Shown: positions 1-9,079 of the stretch, piece by piece
Position numbering within the stretch: position 1 is the stretch's first letter
Layout: each line of letters begins with the position of its first letter
DNA from: UBA6382 sp963600315
GTDB lineage: Bacteria; Bacteroidota; Bacteroidia; Bacteroidales; Bacteroidaceae
Direction: 5' to 3'
Assembly (NCBI GenBank): GCA_963600315.1
Contig: CAVCAW010000014.1
Span: 1-46,119 of the forward strand
Length of the DNA stretch: 46,119 nt
Position numbers and translations under genes: made by a program
The notes under the pieces: generated by a model
What the model saw: the letters and a program-made list of their open reading frames with translations, nothing else
Database searches by the model: none
What the model was told of the DNA's origin: nothing

Positions 1-45
1 GTTGGAGGGGTGGGCTGTTGGGTTGACTGAGCTGTCATGGGTGTA

Positions 46-89
46 CGAAAAAATGCGGACAAATCCAGGGTTCCGGATTTGTCCGCATT
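46..89 (-). terminator. Rho-independent terminator of rpsP
   Basis: A 15-bp perfect stem (52-66 with 75-89) with an 8-base loop is followed on the minus strand by a T run (46-51). It lies about 60 bases downstream of the rpsP stop codon, in the right orientation to end that transcript. Confidence 0.9.
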
Positions 90-149
90 GTTGTGTGTTA
101 AGTGCTTGGTGCGTGTGCACCAAAGTGGGGGCACAGCGTGTGTGTAGCC

Positions 150-722
150 TTAGGCTTCTGCGGGAGCCTCTGCAGGTGCTTCAGCAGGAGCGTCTTGTGC
201 TGCGGCTGCTGCCTCAGCTTCGGCGCGTGCCTGTGCTTCAGCTTCTGCCTTGGCTGCTTCGATAGCTGCTTTCTTTTCTGCTACTTTCTGTGCGATAGCT
301 TCGTTGACTTTCTTTTCTGCTTCGAGACGTGCCTTTGCATCTGCCTTCTTGGCTTCAGCGCTGGCAGCTGTTGCCTTGTCGAGCTTAGCTGTCTTGGCTT
401 GCTTCCAAGCGTCGAACTTGCTCTGGGCTGCAGCCTCGTCGAATGCGCCCTTCTTGACTCCGCCGCGCAGGTGCTTCATCATGTAGACTCCTTCGCGTGA
501 GAGGATGCTGCGCACTGTGTCGGTGGGCTGTGCGCCGGTCTCTACCCAATAGAGGGCGCGGTCAAACTTCAAATCTACTGTGGCAGGGTTGGTGTTGGGG
601 TTGTAGGTGCCAATCTTTTCAGTAAACTTGCCATCACGTGGCGAATTAACGTCGGCGATCACGATGCTGTAGAAAGCATAGCTCTTGCGACCGTGGCGTT
701 GCAATCTGATTTTTGTTGCCAT
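150..722 (-). CDS. rpsP: 30S ribosomal protein S16 with alanine-rich C-terminal extension
   Basis: Structural protein of the small ribosomal subunit. Residues 1-85 carry the S16 fold, starting MATKIRLQRHGRKSYAFYSI, with the conserved IGTYNPNT segment near residue 37. S16 is usually about 80-90 residues; this protein has 190. The added ~100 residues are Ala/Glu/Lys-rich and likely helical, ending in repeated APAE units. Long charged S16 tails are known in Bacteroidetes, so this is a lineage trait rather than a fusion. The gene stands apart from the floA run, has a possible -7 box upstream (779-786) and a terminator downstream. The start is the only ATG that gives the canonical N-terminus. Confidence 0.96.
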   Translation of the reverse strand: MATKIRLQRHGRKSYAFYSIVIADVNSPRDGKFTEKIGTYNPNTNPATVDLKFDRALYWVETGAQPTDTVRSILSREGVYMMKHLRGGVKKGAFDEAAAQSKFDAWKQAKTAKLDKATAASAEAKKADAKARLEAEKKVNEAIAQKVAEKKAAIEAAKAEAEAQARAEAEAAAAAQDAPAEAPAEAPAEA

Positions 723-778
723 AATTTTTTGATAATTATATAAAGGTTTGAAATGCTGCCAACTCGTGACAGCGGCTG

Positions 779-786
779 CAAAGTTA
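779..786 (-). promoter_or_regulatory. Possible rpsP promoter, -7 box only
   Basis: The minus strand reads TAACTTTG, a match to the Bacteroidetes TAnnTTTG box, 57 bases upstream of the rpsP start. No TTTG lies 19-21 bases further upstream, so only half of the promoter is supported. Confidence 0.45.
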
Positions 787-850
787 CTGCTTTTGGTCGA
801 GATGACGGCTTGCTACCGCAGTTTTTTTTGCTGTGGTGCGGCTGTATGGG

Positions 851-1858
851 CTACTTTTCTTTCTTGTTGATGATTGATTCCTTGACGTTGTCGAGGTTCA
901 GCTTGCCGATGTTGTCGCGCATGGCGGTGTCGGCTTTGACTTGCTGGAGTTTGTAGTAGTCCATGAAGCCTATGTTGCCGTCGCGCAGTGATTGGGCGAG
1001 GGCTTTGGGCACTTCGGCTTCTGCCAGTATGACTTGTGCGCGAGCGTCTTGTGCTTTGGCTTTGTTTTCTTGCTCGAGGGCTACTGCCATGGCGCGTCGT
1101 TCTTCGGCTTTGGCTTGGGCTATGTTCTTGTCGGCATTGGCTTGGTCAATCTGGAGTGTGGCTCCGATGTTTTTGCCCACGTCGATGTCGGCTATGTCAA
1201 TGGATAGTATTTCGAAGGCGGTGCCTGCGTCAAGTCCCTTGCGCAGTACGAGTTTGGAGATGGAGTCGGGGTTTTCGAGTACTTCTTCGTGGGTCTCGGC
1301 TGAACCGATTGACGACACGATGCCTTCGCCTACGCGGGCCAGAATGGTGTCTTCGCCGGCGCCGCCTACGAGTTGCTGTATGTTGGCTCTCACGGTAACG
1401 CGCGCCTTGGCTATGAGCTGTATGCCGTTTTTGGCTACGGCTGCTACGGGCGGAGTGTCGATGACCTTGGGGTTGACGGAGGTTTGCACTGCCTCGAAGA
1501 CATTGCGACCGGCGAGGTCGATGGCTGTGGCTTTCTCAAACGAGAGGTCTATGTTGGCTTTGGAGGCTGACACTAGGGCGTGGACTACGCGTTCGACGTG
1601 GCCGCCGGTCATGTAGTGGGCTTCGAGGTTGTCGCGGGTGACGTTGTCGAGTCCTGCCTTGTGGGCTTCGATGAGGCTTGGCACGATGATGCTTGGCGGC
1701 ACGTTGCGTATGCGCATGAGGAAGAGTTGAATGAGCGATATGTGAACACCGCTGACGTGAGCGCTCAGCCAGAGGAAGAACGGCACGAAGTGGAAGAATA
1801 TCGACAGGCAGACGACGCCTACGATGCCTAAGCTGACATAGAGGAATAATGGATCCAT
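851..1858 (-). CDS. floA: Flotillin-like membrane scaffold protein FloA
   Basis: Flotillin-like protein that anchors in the inner membrane and organises membrane microdomains. The start at 1858 (MDPLFLYVSLGIVG) gives 335 residues, the usual FloA (YqfA) length. The open frame continues upstream, but that part is low-complexity and lies over the intergenic region. Visible features are an N-terminal hydrophobic hairpin (about 3-45), a SPFH/PHB-like domain in the middle, and a long Ala/Glu/Lys/Gln-rich coiled coil (about 230-300) typical of flotillins. It follows nfeD (gap about 90 bases). The nfeD-floA pairing is widespread in bacteria and supports both assignments. Confidence 0.93.
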   Translation of the reverse strand: MDPLFLYVSLGIVGVVCLSIFFHFVPFFLWLSAHVSGVHISLIQLFLMRIRNVPPSIIVPSLIEAHKAGLDNVTRDNLEAHYMTGGHVERVVHALVSASKANIDLSFEKATAIDLAGRNVFEAVQTSVNPKVIDTPPVAAVAKNGIQLIAKARVTVRANIQQLVGGAGEDTILARVGEGIVSSIGSAETHEEVLENPDSISKLVLRKGLDAGTAFEILSIDIADIDVGKNIGATLQIDQANADKNIAQAKAEERRAMAVALEQENKAKAQDARAQVILAEAEVPKALAQSLRDGNIGFMDYYKLQQVKADTAMRDNIGKLNLDNVKESIINKKEK

Positions 1859-1950
1859 AATTTCTTTATTTAAAATTAAGATAGGTGAAAGTTTCGCCAA
1901 AAAGAGATGGGCGGACGTCTTGTGGGGGGGCAGTGGGGGCGGCAATGCTG

Positions 1951-2430
1951 CTAGTTGTTGCCGGTCGGGATTGGTTCTACGCTGACTTCGTTGAGGTGAA
2001 TCTTGGTGACCACGATGGGGGTGCCTTCTTCGATGAATCCTTTGGCGGATCTCACTTCGCACTCCACTCCGTTGATGCGGGCATTGCCTATGCGGGCAAG
2101 GCGTGTGAGGGCGATGCCTGAATCGCCTGTAGCTAGGCTAGACAGTTGGTCGTTGGCCACGGTGGAGTCTATCTTGGCGTGGAGCGACAGGCGGTTGATG
2201 CGTCGTGAGTGCATCACCCAATAGAGTAGCCAAATGGCTATCGCCACTACTGCCACTGACAGCCCGATTCCTACCCAGACTCCATAGCAGACGAAGGCGA
2301 CGCCCAGTCCTGTCAGTGCGCACAAAGCGCTGAAGATGCCGCATACGCCAAAGCCGGGAATGAGGAATACTTCGACTACATACAACACGAATGACACTAC
2401 AAAGAGTGAGATGATGATGGTCAGCAACAT
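1951..2430 (-). CDS. NfeD-like membrane protein
   Basis: Small integral membrane protein of the short NfeD type, 159 residues. Residues 1-75 hold about three hydrophobic segments, with the typical FLIPGFGVCG turn near residue 24. Residues about 90-150 form a soluble domain expected to be an OB fold (segments TGDSGIALT and GVECEVRSAKGFIEEG). It lacks the protease domain of long NfeD proteins. It is encoded just upstream of floA on the same strand; NfeD proteins are known partners of flotillins. Its exact role is not established from sequence. Confidence 0.88.
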   Translation of the reverse strand: MLLTIIISLFVVSFVLYVVEVFLIPGFGVCGIFSALCALTGLGVAFVCYGVWVGIGLSVAVVAIAIWLLYWVMHSRRINRLSLHAKIDSTVANDQLSSLATGDSGIALTRLARIGNARINGVECEVRSAKGFIEEGTPIVVTKIHLNEVSVEPIPTGNN

Positions 2431-2505
2431 AGGTAACAGGATTTTAGGGGGTGGTGATAGCTGCGGTGTTGGTAACTGTAATTAGGCTGGTGACGATTGG
2501 GGGTG

Positions 2506-3438
2506 TCAATAACCCGAACGGTATTTTCCCTCTTCCATGTCGTCGAGCATGTTGAGGTAGGAGTTGTAGCGCGAGGGTGATATCTCGCCGTTTTCGACTG
2601 CCTGGAGCACTGCGCAGCCGGGTTCGTTGAGGTGAATGCAGTTGCCGAAGCGGCACTGTCTGCCTACGGCGAATATTTCGCGAAAATAGTGGGACACTTC
2701 TTCGCGGCTGAAGTTGAAGGTGCCGAAGCCCTTGACTCCTGGCACGTCGATGAGTTCGCCCCCGCCTGGCAGGTCATACATGGAGCTGAAGGTGGTGGTG
2801 TGTGTGCCCGAGAGGTGGGCTTCGGAGACCGACGATGTGCGGGCATTGGCTGTTGGCACTAGCCGGTTGATGAGGGCAGATTTGCCCACACCGGAGTTGC
2901 CTGCCAGCAGTGTCACTTTGTCTTTGAGACTGTCGGCAAGCGGCTCGATTCCTTCATCGTGCAGTACGGACACTATGTGGGTGTCGTAGCCGAGAGATTT
3001 GTAGAGGTGTGCCAGTTCGTGCGCCTGTGCCAGTTCTTCATCGTCGAGGAGGTCAGCCTTGTTGATGACGATGGTCACGTTGACCGAGTAGGCCTCGGCG
3101 GTGGCGAGGACGCGGTCGATGAATACGGGAAACGTGACGGGCTCCTTGAGCGTAACCACCAGCAGGCACATGTCGATGTTGGCTGCTAGGATGTGGCTTT
3201 GCTTGGAGAGGTTGGAGGCCTTGCGCACGATGCAGTTGCGACGGTCGTCGACGGCAGAGATGAAGGCTGTGCCCTCCTGGTTTTTCTCAAACGAGACGTA
3301 GTCGCCCACGACTACCGGCGAGGTGCTGCGTATGCCCTTGAGGCGGAAGTTACCTTTCACCTTGCACTGCACTACTTCGCCATCGGCTGTCCTGACGTCG
3401 AACCAGCTGCCCGTGTTTTTGATTACCAGTCCTCGCAT
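2506..3438 (-). CDS. rsgA: Small ribosomal subunit biogenesis GTPase RsgA
   Basis: Circularly permuted GTPase that checks late maturation of the 30S subunit; it binds the subunit and leaves on GTP hydrolysis. The start at 3438 (MRGLVIKNTG) gives 310 residues, the family's usual length; the frame is open further upstream but overlaps the end of frr without conserved sequence. Domains are an N-terminal OB fold (1-70), then the permuted G domain with NKAD (126-129), GNSGVGKS (180-187) and DVPG (231-234), then a C-terminal zinc motif with C262, C267, H269 and C275. It lies 62 bases after frr on the same strand, a sensible partner since both act on ribosomes. Confidence 0.96.
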   Translation of the reverse strand: MRGLVIKNTGSWFDVRTADGEVVQCKVKGNFRLKGIRSTSPVVVGDYVSFEKNQEGTAFISAVDDRRNCIVRKASNLSKQSHILAANIDMCLLVVTLKEPVTFPVFIDRVLATAEAYSVNVTIVINKADLLDDEELAQAHELAHLYKSLGYDTHIVSVLHDEGIEPLADSLKDKVTLLAGNSGVGKSALINRLVPTANARTSSVSEAHLSGTHTTTFSSMYDLPGGGELIDVPGVKGFGTFNFSREEVSHYFREIFAVGRQCRFGNCIHLNEPGCAVLQAVENGEISPSRYNSYLNMLDDMEEGKYRSGY

Positions 3439-3500
3439 CTGCACGTTGGGTAGGGTGGGGTATTGATTATGTTGAGCGTAGACTCTGTGATGGGGTAGGG

Positions 3501-4061
3501 TCAGACGGTCATGATTTCTTTTTCCTTCTCGGCCAGGATGCTGTCGATTTGCTTCATGAATTTGTCGTGAATCTTCTGCAAGTCGGCCTCGGCGTCTTTC
3601 TCTACGTCTTCGCTCAGTCCGTCCTTGATGCCCTTCTTGAGTTTCTCGATGCCGTCGCGGCGGGCGTTGCGAATGGCTATGCGTGCGCTCTCTCCCTCCT
3701 TGGTGCATTTCTTCACGAGTTCCTTACGCCTGTCGGTGGTGAGTGGCGGAATGGCCAAGCGGATTACTTCGCCGTTGTTTTCGGGCATGATGCCTACGTT
3801 GGAGTCGATGATGGCCTTCTCGATGACACGGAACATGGACTTGTCCCAGGGCTTGATGGCTATGGTGCGCAGGTCGGGGGTGGTCAGTGCTGCCACGTTG
3901 TTGAGGGGCACCATGCTGCCGTAGGAGTTGACTCTCACGTCGTCCAGGATGTGTATGTTGGCTTTGCCGGCGCGTACCTGCGAGAGGGTTTCTTCAAGGT
4001 GCATAGCTGACATTTCCATTTTCTCTTCTTGCTCTGCAAGGCATTGCTTCACGTCAATCAT
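3501..4061 (-). CDS. frr: Ribosome recycling factor
   Basis: Splits post-termination ribosomes together with EF-G. The start at 4061 (MIDVKQCLAEQEEKM) gives 186 residues, matching the usual RRF length; an upstream in-frame start adds 12 unconserved residues. Recognisable segments are the LSQVRAGKANIHILDDVRVNSYG region (residues 28-50), the domain II part with a WDKSM motif, and the C-terminal helix with KIHDKFMKQIDSILAEKEKEI. It is the first gene of the minus-strand run frr-rsgA-nfeD-floA. Confidence 0.97.
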   Translation of the reverse strand: MIDVKQCLAEQEEKMEMSAMHLEETLSQVRAGKANIHILDDVRVNSYGSMVPLNNVAALTTPDLRTIAIKPWDKSMFRVIEKAIIDSNVGIMPENNGEVIRLAIPPLTTDRRKELVKKCTKEGESARIAIRNARRDGIEKLKKGIKDGLSEDVEKDAEADLQKIHDKFMKQIDSILAEKEKEIMTV

Positions 4062-4094
4062 AGTAAATCTTGTGTTTTTAGGTTTTAACTGTGA

Positions 4095-4102
4095 CAAAAA
4101 TA
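4095..4102 (-). promoter_or_regulatory. Possible frr promoter, -7 box only
   Basis: The minus strand reads TATTTTTG, a TAnnTTTG match 33 bases upstream of the frr start. A -33 TTTG is not found at the expected spacing. It faces away from the plus-strand box at 4147-4154. Confidence 0.45.
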
Positions 4103-4146
4103 GTGCTTTTCGCTCGAACCGCAGGCCTTTTCAAATGCAAAAATTA

Positions 4147-4154
4147 TACATTTG
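4147..4154 (+). promoter_or_regulatory. Possible promoter of the secreted phosphatase gene, -7 box only
   Basis: TACATTTG matches TAnnTTTG and lies 34 bases before the start at 4189. No good TTTG is found 19-21 bases upstream (only TTTT at 4128-4131, too close). Confidence 0.45.
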
Positions 4155-4188
4155 CACAGAATTAGCTGTTTTGCTGCCCTACAGACAC

Positions 4189-5250
4189 ATGCACAAATAC
4201 ATTTTCATAGCCACGCTCCTTTGTTTGCTGCTCCCCGCCGTAGTCACGGCGCAGGAAACTGTGGGAAAGTTTCGCTTTGCGGAACTCAACTGCGAGAACC
4301 TCTTCGACACCATACACGACGAGGGCTTCAACGACGAAGAATTCTTGCCCCAGTCTGCCCACAAGTGGACGGCGCAGCGCTATCACAAGAAACTGCAGAT
4401 GCTGAGCAGAGAGATAGCGAGCGTGTCGCAGGTAGACCCGCCCGATTTGATAGCCCTGGTAGAGGTCGAAAACGACTCGGTGGTGAGAGACCTGACGCAG
4501 CGCACACGGCTCTGGCCGCTACGCTACAAATACATAGTGACTCACAGTTCTGACTCACGGGGGCTCGACGTGGCCCTGCTCTACCAAGAGGGAGGCTTCA
4601 GACCACTGGATATAGTCACGGTGAACTGGGGCACGAGACTGCAAATGAATGGTCTGCGCACCCGTGACCTGCTGCACGTGGCGGGCATTGCGAAATCAGG
4701 CGACACCATCAACATTATCGTATTCCACGCTCCCAGTAGACTGGGAGGCAGACAGGCGGAGAAATCGCGTAGAGCCATTCTGGAGAGCCTGAGAGCCTAC
4801 ACCGATTCTATATGCACTGCGCATCCCACTGCCAACATAATAATCACTGGCGACTTCAACGATACGCCCACCACCAAGAGTCTGTACAGCTATCTCGGAG
4901 CAAGAATCTACAACCCCGATGATGCCCTCGGGGCGGAAGACTTCAATAGGAACCAACTCTATAACTTGTCGGGCAAGCCGCAGGCGGAAAATGGGGTCAA
5001 GGCGAGCTACAGGTATCGCGGTGACTGGGAGATGCTGGACCAGTTCATAGTTAACGGCAGACTGCTGCAGCCGTCGAACCATCTCCACATTGTCGGTAAT
5101 CCGGTCAGCATCGTTAGTCACAAGTTTTTGCTGGAACCTGACAAGACCTACGGCAATTTTAAACCTTGGCGCACCTTCCAGGGACCGCTCTACAAGGGCG
5201 GTTTCAGTGACCATCTGCCCACTCTGCTCGAACTGGAATACCGGCGCTGA
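4189..5250 (+). CDS. Secreted endonuclease/exonuclease/phosphatase family protein
   Basis: Metal-dependent phosphodiesterase or nuclease of the EEP (DNase I-like) superfamily, probably periplasmic or outer-membrane facing. The start at 4189 places a signal peptide first (MHKYIFIATLLCLLLPAVVTAQ, cleavage near residue 21); the frame is open upstream but that part overlaps frr antisense. Of 353 residues, the superfamily motifs are NCENLFD (34-40), VEVEND (91-96, metal-binding Glu), GDFND (221-225) and SDHLP (340-344, catalytic His region). The substrate cannot be told from sequence; Bacteroidales paralogs are often annotated only as EEP proteins. It stands alone between frr and the exopolysaccharide promoter. 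Confidence 0.88.
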   Translation: MHKYIFIATLLCLLLPAVVTAQETVGKFRFAELNCENLFDTIHDEGFNDEEFLPQSAHKWTAQRYHKKLQMLSREIASVSQVDPPDLIALVEVENDSVVRDLTQRTRLWPLRYKYIVTHSSDSRGLDVALLYQEGGFRPLDIVTVNWGTRLQMNGLRTRDLLHVAGIAKSGDTINIIVFHAPSRLGGRQAEKSRRAILESLRAYTDSICTAHPTANIIITGDFNDTPTTKSLYSYLGARIYNPDDALGAEDFNRNQLYNLSGKPQAENGVKASYRYRGDWEMLDQFIVNGRLLQPSNHLHIVGNPVSIVSHKFLLEPDKTYGNFKPWRTFQGPLYKGGFSDHLPTLLELEYRR

Positions 5251-5304
5251 GCGACGAAGAACAGACACCCGTCACAAGAGATTGCCGACAAAAACAAGGA
5301 ATAG

Positions 5305-5337
5305 TTTGTAGGTTACTCCAAAAAAATACTAACTTTG
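5305..5337 (+). promoter_or_regulatory. Promoter of the exopolysaccharide export operon
   Basis: TTTG (5305-5308), 21 bases, then TAACTTTG (5330-5337): a full match to the Bacteroidetes primary sigma consensus. Transcription should start near 5343, which leaves a 5' leader of about 100 bases before the first gene at 5445. Confidence 0.8.
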
Positions 5338-5444
5338 CATAATTTAGAAAGATAGTGCGGCTGGGGCAATAAATCGGTGCTTCGCTGCGTTATAACGACT
5401 ATACGATCATTAATAACGATACTCCAAAATCAAGACATATAATC

Positions 5445-7916
5445 ATGACAAGACGAATCTTTGCCATTGCAGCAATGCTTGTGGTGTGCTTCACGGTCGC
5501 CAAGAGCCAGAGCCTGATGACTGATGAACAGGTGGCAAACTATATCGCAACGGAGGTGACCAAAGGCACGAGCCAAACCAAAGTTGTGACCGACCTGTTC
5601 AAGAAAGGAGTGACCACCGAGCAACTCAGCCGGGCACGTAAACTCCTAGAGTCGCAGAAAGACCCTGTGGCCACGAAGAAAAAAGTGGATCGCAAACGCG
5701 AGTTGGAAGTACACCAGGAGAAGGTGAAACCCGAACAGACGCAATATGAACCCGTCAACAACGTCAGTCTGCAGGAGTTTACCGCTCTCGATTCACTGGA
5801 AATAGCCGCCTTGGAAAATGCCCCCGAAAAGAAGATTTTCGGTCACGACATATTCAATAAGGAGAACCTGACGTTTGAACCAAATACTAATATGGCTACT
5901 CCGGCAGACTATGTGCTAGGAGCGGGCGACCAGGTGATAATCGATGTGTGGGGGGCGAGCCAGACAACCTTTGACGAGACGATTTCGCCCGACGGAATCA
6001 TAATGATAGACGACGTAGGCCCCATAAAGCTTGCCGGGCTCTCGGTGGAGAGTGCAAGGAGTGCTATAAAGAAGAAGCTTGGACAATACTATGGTGGTTG
6101 CAGCTTTAACCTGTCGGTGGGCAACATACGCACCGTGCAGGTGCAGGTGGTGGGCGAAGTGGTAATGCCTGGCTCCTATTCGCTGAGCGGACTGAGCACG
6201 GCGTTCAATGCGCTGTATGCCGCCGGAGGTATCAGCGAGAAGGGAACCTTGCGCAATATCAAGGTCTACCGCAACAACAGAATACTGACCACCGTTGATG
6301 TCTATGACTACCTCATAAACGGCAATGGCAAGAGCGACGTGCGCCTGCAAGACAAAGACCTCATACTGGTGGGGACTTACGACTGCCTCGTCAAGGTAGA
6401 CGGTCAGGTTAAGAGACCTATGTATTACGAGATGCGCAAGGGCGAGAGCGTCAAGCGCGTCATTGACTTTGCTGGCGGCTATGCCAACGAAGCCTATACC
6501 AAGAATGTGAAGCTCACTCGCAAGTCGGGCACGGAGTATAGCCTGTACACCGTCGATGAGTTTGAGGCGGGCGGTTTCTCAGTGGCTGACGGCGATGAGG
6601 TGATGGTTGATGCCATCGTGGCGCGCTATAGCAACATGGTGGAGGTGCGCGGAGCAGTGATGCATCCAAGTCAGTACCAATTGAGCGGCAAGATACAAAG
6701 TGTGAAGGAACTTGTGGAGGCTGCCGACGGACTGCGTGAAGATGCCTACACGACTCGCGCCATAATGCACCGCCAGAAAGACGACCTCTCGCTCGAGATG
6801 GTCGGCGTTGACATCAAGGGCATCCTTGATGGCACTTGTGCCGACATTCCGCTGAAGAAGAATGACGTGCTGTTCGTAGCCAGCAAAAACGAGATGCGCG
6901 GCACATGGACTCTCAACGTGAAAGGCGAAATCGTTTATCCCGGAGAGTATCCCTATGCTGAGAATACCTCGCTGCAAGATGTCATACTACTGGCAGGTGG
7001 ACTGACCGATGCTGCCAGTCTTGCCCAAGTCGACGTCTATCGAAGAATCATAAACAAAAGCACAAAGAGCGACGAAAATAGGAATGTCGACCACTTCTCT
7101 TTCTCGCTCGATGAGAACTTCTGCATTCAGGACGACACGACATTCTACCTGAAGCCTTTTGACGAAATCGTGATAAGAAAAAGCCCGAGCTATGAAACGC
7201 AGCAGTATGTCACAGTCAAGGGCTGCGTGAATTTCGTAGGTGCCTATGCCATCACAAAGAAAGACTATCGTCTGAGCGACCTCATAAAGGAATGTGGCGG
7301 CTTCACCTCGTTGGCCTATGTCGACGGAGCGCGCATGACACGCCGATTGACCGAAGATGAGAAGGTGCAGCGCAACAACGCGCTGAGGACTGCGCAGGTG
7401 AAACTCTACGAACAGAGCCTTGACCAAGAAAAAGGCATCGATTTTGCCAAGTCGGACTCCCTCCTTTCACTCAAGATGGGACTGGATGACTCCTACACTA
7501 TGGCCATTGATCTGTCGCAGGCCATAGCAAACCCTGGCGGGCCGCAGGACATTGTGCTCCAAAGCGGAGACTCCCTCTCCGTGCCGCAATACTCCAATAT
7601 CGTGAGGATTAGTGGCGAGGTGGCTTTTCCCATCAGTATGAACTACAAGAAAGGCGAGCGCATCAATTACTACATCAACCATGCGGGAGGATATGCCGAC
7701 AAGGCTAAGAAACGTGGTGTGTATGTGGTCTATGCCAACGGCTCAATCTCAAAAGCCGAAAAAGGTTCGCGCAACACGGTGCAGCCTGGCTGTGAAATCA
7801 TAGTGCCCACGAAGGAGCAGACCGAAAAGCTGAAGGCTGCCGAGATAGTGAGCATCGGAACGGGTGCAGCGTCGTTGGCTGCCATAGTGGTGTCAATCCT
7901 GAATATAGTGAAGTAA
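5445..7916 (+). CDS. Polysaccharide export protein with multiple SLBB domains (Wza-like)
   Basis: Envelope component that carries exopolysaccharide across the periplasm and outer membrane. The 823-residue protein has a signal peptide (1-22, MTRRIFAIAA start), a lysine-rich helical linker (about 30-100), a poly-export domain (about 150-230, with YVLGAGDQVIIDVWG), then a chain of SLBB beta-grasp units to about 790, recognisable by repeated forms of 'V.V.GEV..PG.Y'. It ends in a hydrophobic segment (about 800-822). E. coli Wza is about 380 residues with few SLBB units and is a lipoprotein; this one is over twice as long and has no clear lipobox, a form common in Bacteroidetes. It is the first gene of the operon and lies 24 bases before the first Wzz-like gene. 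Confidence 0.92.
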   Translation: MTRRIFAIAAMLVVCFTVAKSQSLMTDEQVANYIATEVTKGTSQTKVVTDLFKKGVTTEQLSRARKLLESQKDPVATKKKVDRKRELEVHQEKVKPEQTQYEPVNNVSLQEFTALDSLEIAALENAPEKKIFGHDIFNKENLTFEPNTNMATPADYVLGAGDQVIIDVWGASQTTFDETISPDGIIMIDDVGPIKLAGLSVESARSAIKKKLGQYYGGCSFNLSVGNIRTVQVQVVGEVVMPGSYSLSGLSTAFNALYAAGGISEKGTLRNIKVYRNNRILTTVDVYDYLINGNGKSDVRLQDKDLILVGTYDCLVKVDGQVKRPMYYEMRKGESVKRVIDFAGGYANEAYTKNVKLTRKSGTEYSLYTVDEFEAGGFSVADGDEVMVDAIVARYSNMVEVRGAVMHPSQYQLSGKIQSVKELVEAADGLREDAYTTRAIMHRQKDDLSLEMVGVDIKGILDGTCADIPLKKNDVLFVASKNEMRGTWTLNVKGEIVYPGEYPYAENTSLQDVILLAGGLTDAASLAQVDVYRRIINKSTKSDENRNVDHFSFSLDENFCIQDDTTFYLKPFDEIVIRKSPSYETQQYVTVKGCVNFVGAYAITKKDYRLSDLIKECGGFTSLAYVDGARMTRRLTEDEKVQRNNALRTAQVKLYEQSLDQEKGIDFAKSDSLLSLKMGLDDSYTMAIDLSQAIANPGGPQDIVLQSGDSLSVPQYSNIVRISGEVAFPISMNYKKGERINYYINHAGGYADKAKKRGVYVVYANGSISKAEKGSRNTVQPGCEIIVPTKEQTEKLKAAEIVSIGTGAASLAAIVVSILNIVK

Positions 7917-7940
7917 AGACCAAAGCCAATCTCGTCTGAC

Positions 7941-9017
7941 ATGGAAAAGCACTCTTCTGACATGGGCATCATCGCTGCCGTGAGAATATTGTTGAACCAC
8001 AAGAAACTCCTTGTGTGCAACAGCCTTGTTGCAGGCCTTGTGGTAGGGCTACTGATGCTTTGCGTACCACGCTACTATATGTGTGAGGTAACCTTGGCGC
8101 CTGAATATGACAACGGTTCGTCGCTTGGTTCTATTTCCTCTATCGCCTCATCGCTCGGCATCAACCTCGGCAGCAGTTCGGGTAGCGATGCCATATCGCC
8201 CATCCTTTACCCCGACTTGGTCAGTTCAAAGGAATTCCTGGTTAGCCTGTTTGATGTCAAGGTCACAACCCAAGACGGCAAGATGCACACCAACTACTTT
8301 ACCTACCTGGCTAAGCACCAGAAATCGCCATGGTGGTCGAAGGCGATTAGAGCCACTACGCGAACCATGAAAAAACTTTTCCGACCCGACAAGGGCGACA
8401 AGTTCAAGGCTAAGGGTGTTTCTCCCTTTAGGCTCACCGAGAAGCAGTATATGATAACTGAGATTATCAACCACAAGATTTCGTGCGAAGTAGACCAGGT
8501 GAGCTCCATCATCTCGATAAAGGTGACTGACCAAGACCCCTTGATTTGTGCGTCGATGGCCGACTCTGTGAGGGAGCATCTCCAGCTTTTCATTACGCGC
8601 TATCGCACAAGCAAGGCGCGCAACGACATGAACTACTACGCTAAACTGCTGAAGGACTCCAAGAGCGAATATGACAAAGCCGTGGCTGCCTACGCTGCCT
8701 ATGCCGACAGCCATAAGGACGTGATTCTGCAAAGCTACATCTCGCGGCGTGACGAACTGGAGAACGACATGAGTATGAAGTTTAATGTCTACACCGCCTT
8801 GCAACAACAACTCGAGTCTGCTAAAGCCAAGATCCAGGAGCGCACTCCCGCCTTCACCACACTTAAATGCGCCAGTGTGCCAGTCAAACCAGCAGGACCA
8901 AAGAGAGCCGTCATGGCATTGCTCGCCATGATAGTGGTGTTTGGAGCCACATCGTTCTATATACTCAAGGGTAAAGAACTGCTCAAGAAGATGCTGAACA
9001 GGAGCAATCAACAATAA
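7941..9017 (+). CDS. Wzz-like chain-length determinant / polysaccharide co-polymerase (copy 1)
   Basis: Inner-membrane co-polymerase expected to set glycan chain length and to contact the SLBB export protein. Of 358 residues, one membrane segment is at about 26-46, a large periplasmic part follows with a helical region (about 215-300), and a second membrane segment is at about 323-342 just after a proline-rich turn (VPVKPAGPKR), the hallmark of Wzz proteins. No Walker A tyrosine-kinase domain is present. It is clearly paralogous to the protein at 10433-11488: shared segments include YP.(I/L)VSS, LFD(V/I)KV, SDQDPL/TDQDPL and YRT(S/N)KAR. Length and architecture are normal. Confidence 0.9.
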   Translation: MEKHSSDMGIIAAVRILLNHKKLLVCNSLVAGLVVGLLMLCVPRYYMCEVTLAPEYDNGSSLGSISSIASSLGINLGSSSGSDAISPILYPDLVSSKEFLVSLFDVKVTTQDGKMHTNYFTYLAKHQKSPWWSKAIRATTRTMKKLFRPDKGDKFKAKGVSPFRLTEKQYMITEIINHKISCEVDQVSSIISIKVTDQDPLICASMADSVREHLQLFITRYRTSKARNDMNYYAKLLKDSKSEYDKAVAAYAAYADSHKDVILQSYISRRDELENDMSMKFNVYTALQQQLESAKAKIQERTPAFTTLKCASVPVKPAGPKRAVMALLAMIVVFGATSFYILKGKELLKKMLNRSNQQ

Positions 9018-9079
9018 TGCGGAAAGGAGCTTGAAACAGTTGTGGACAGCAATCCTTAACTACAGCCACTTTGACACTT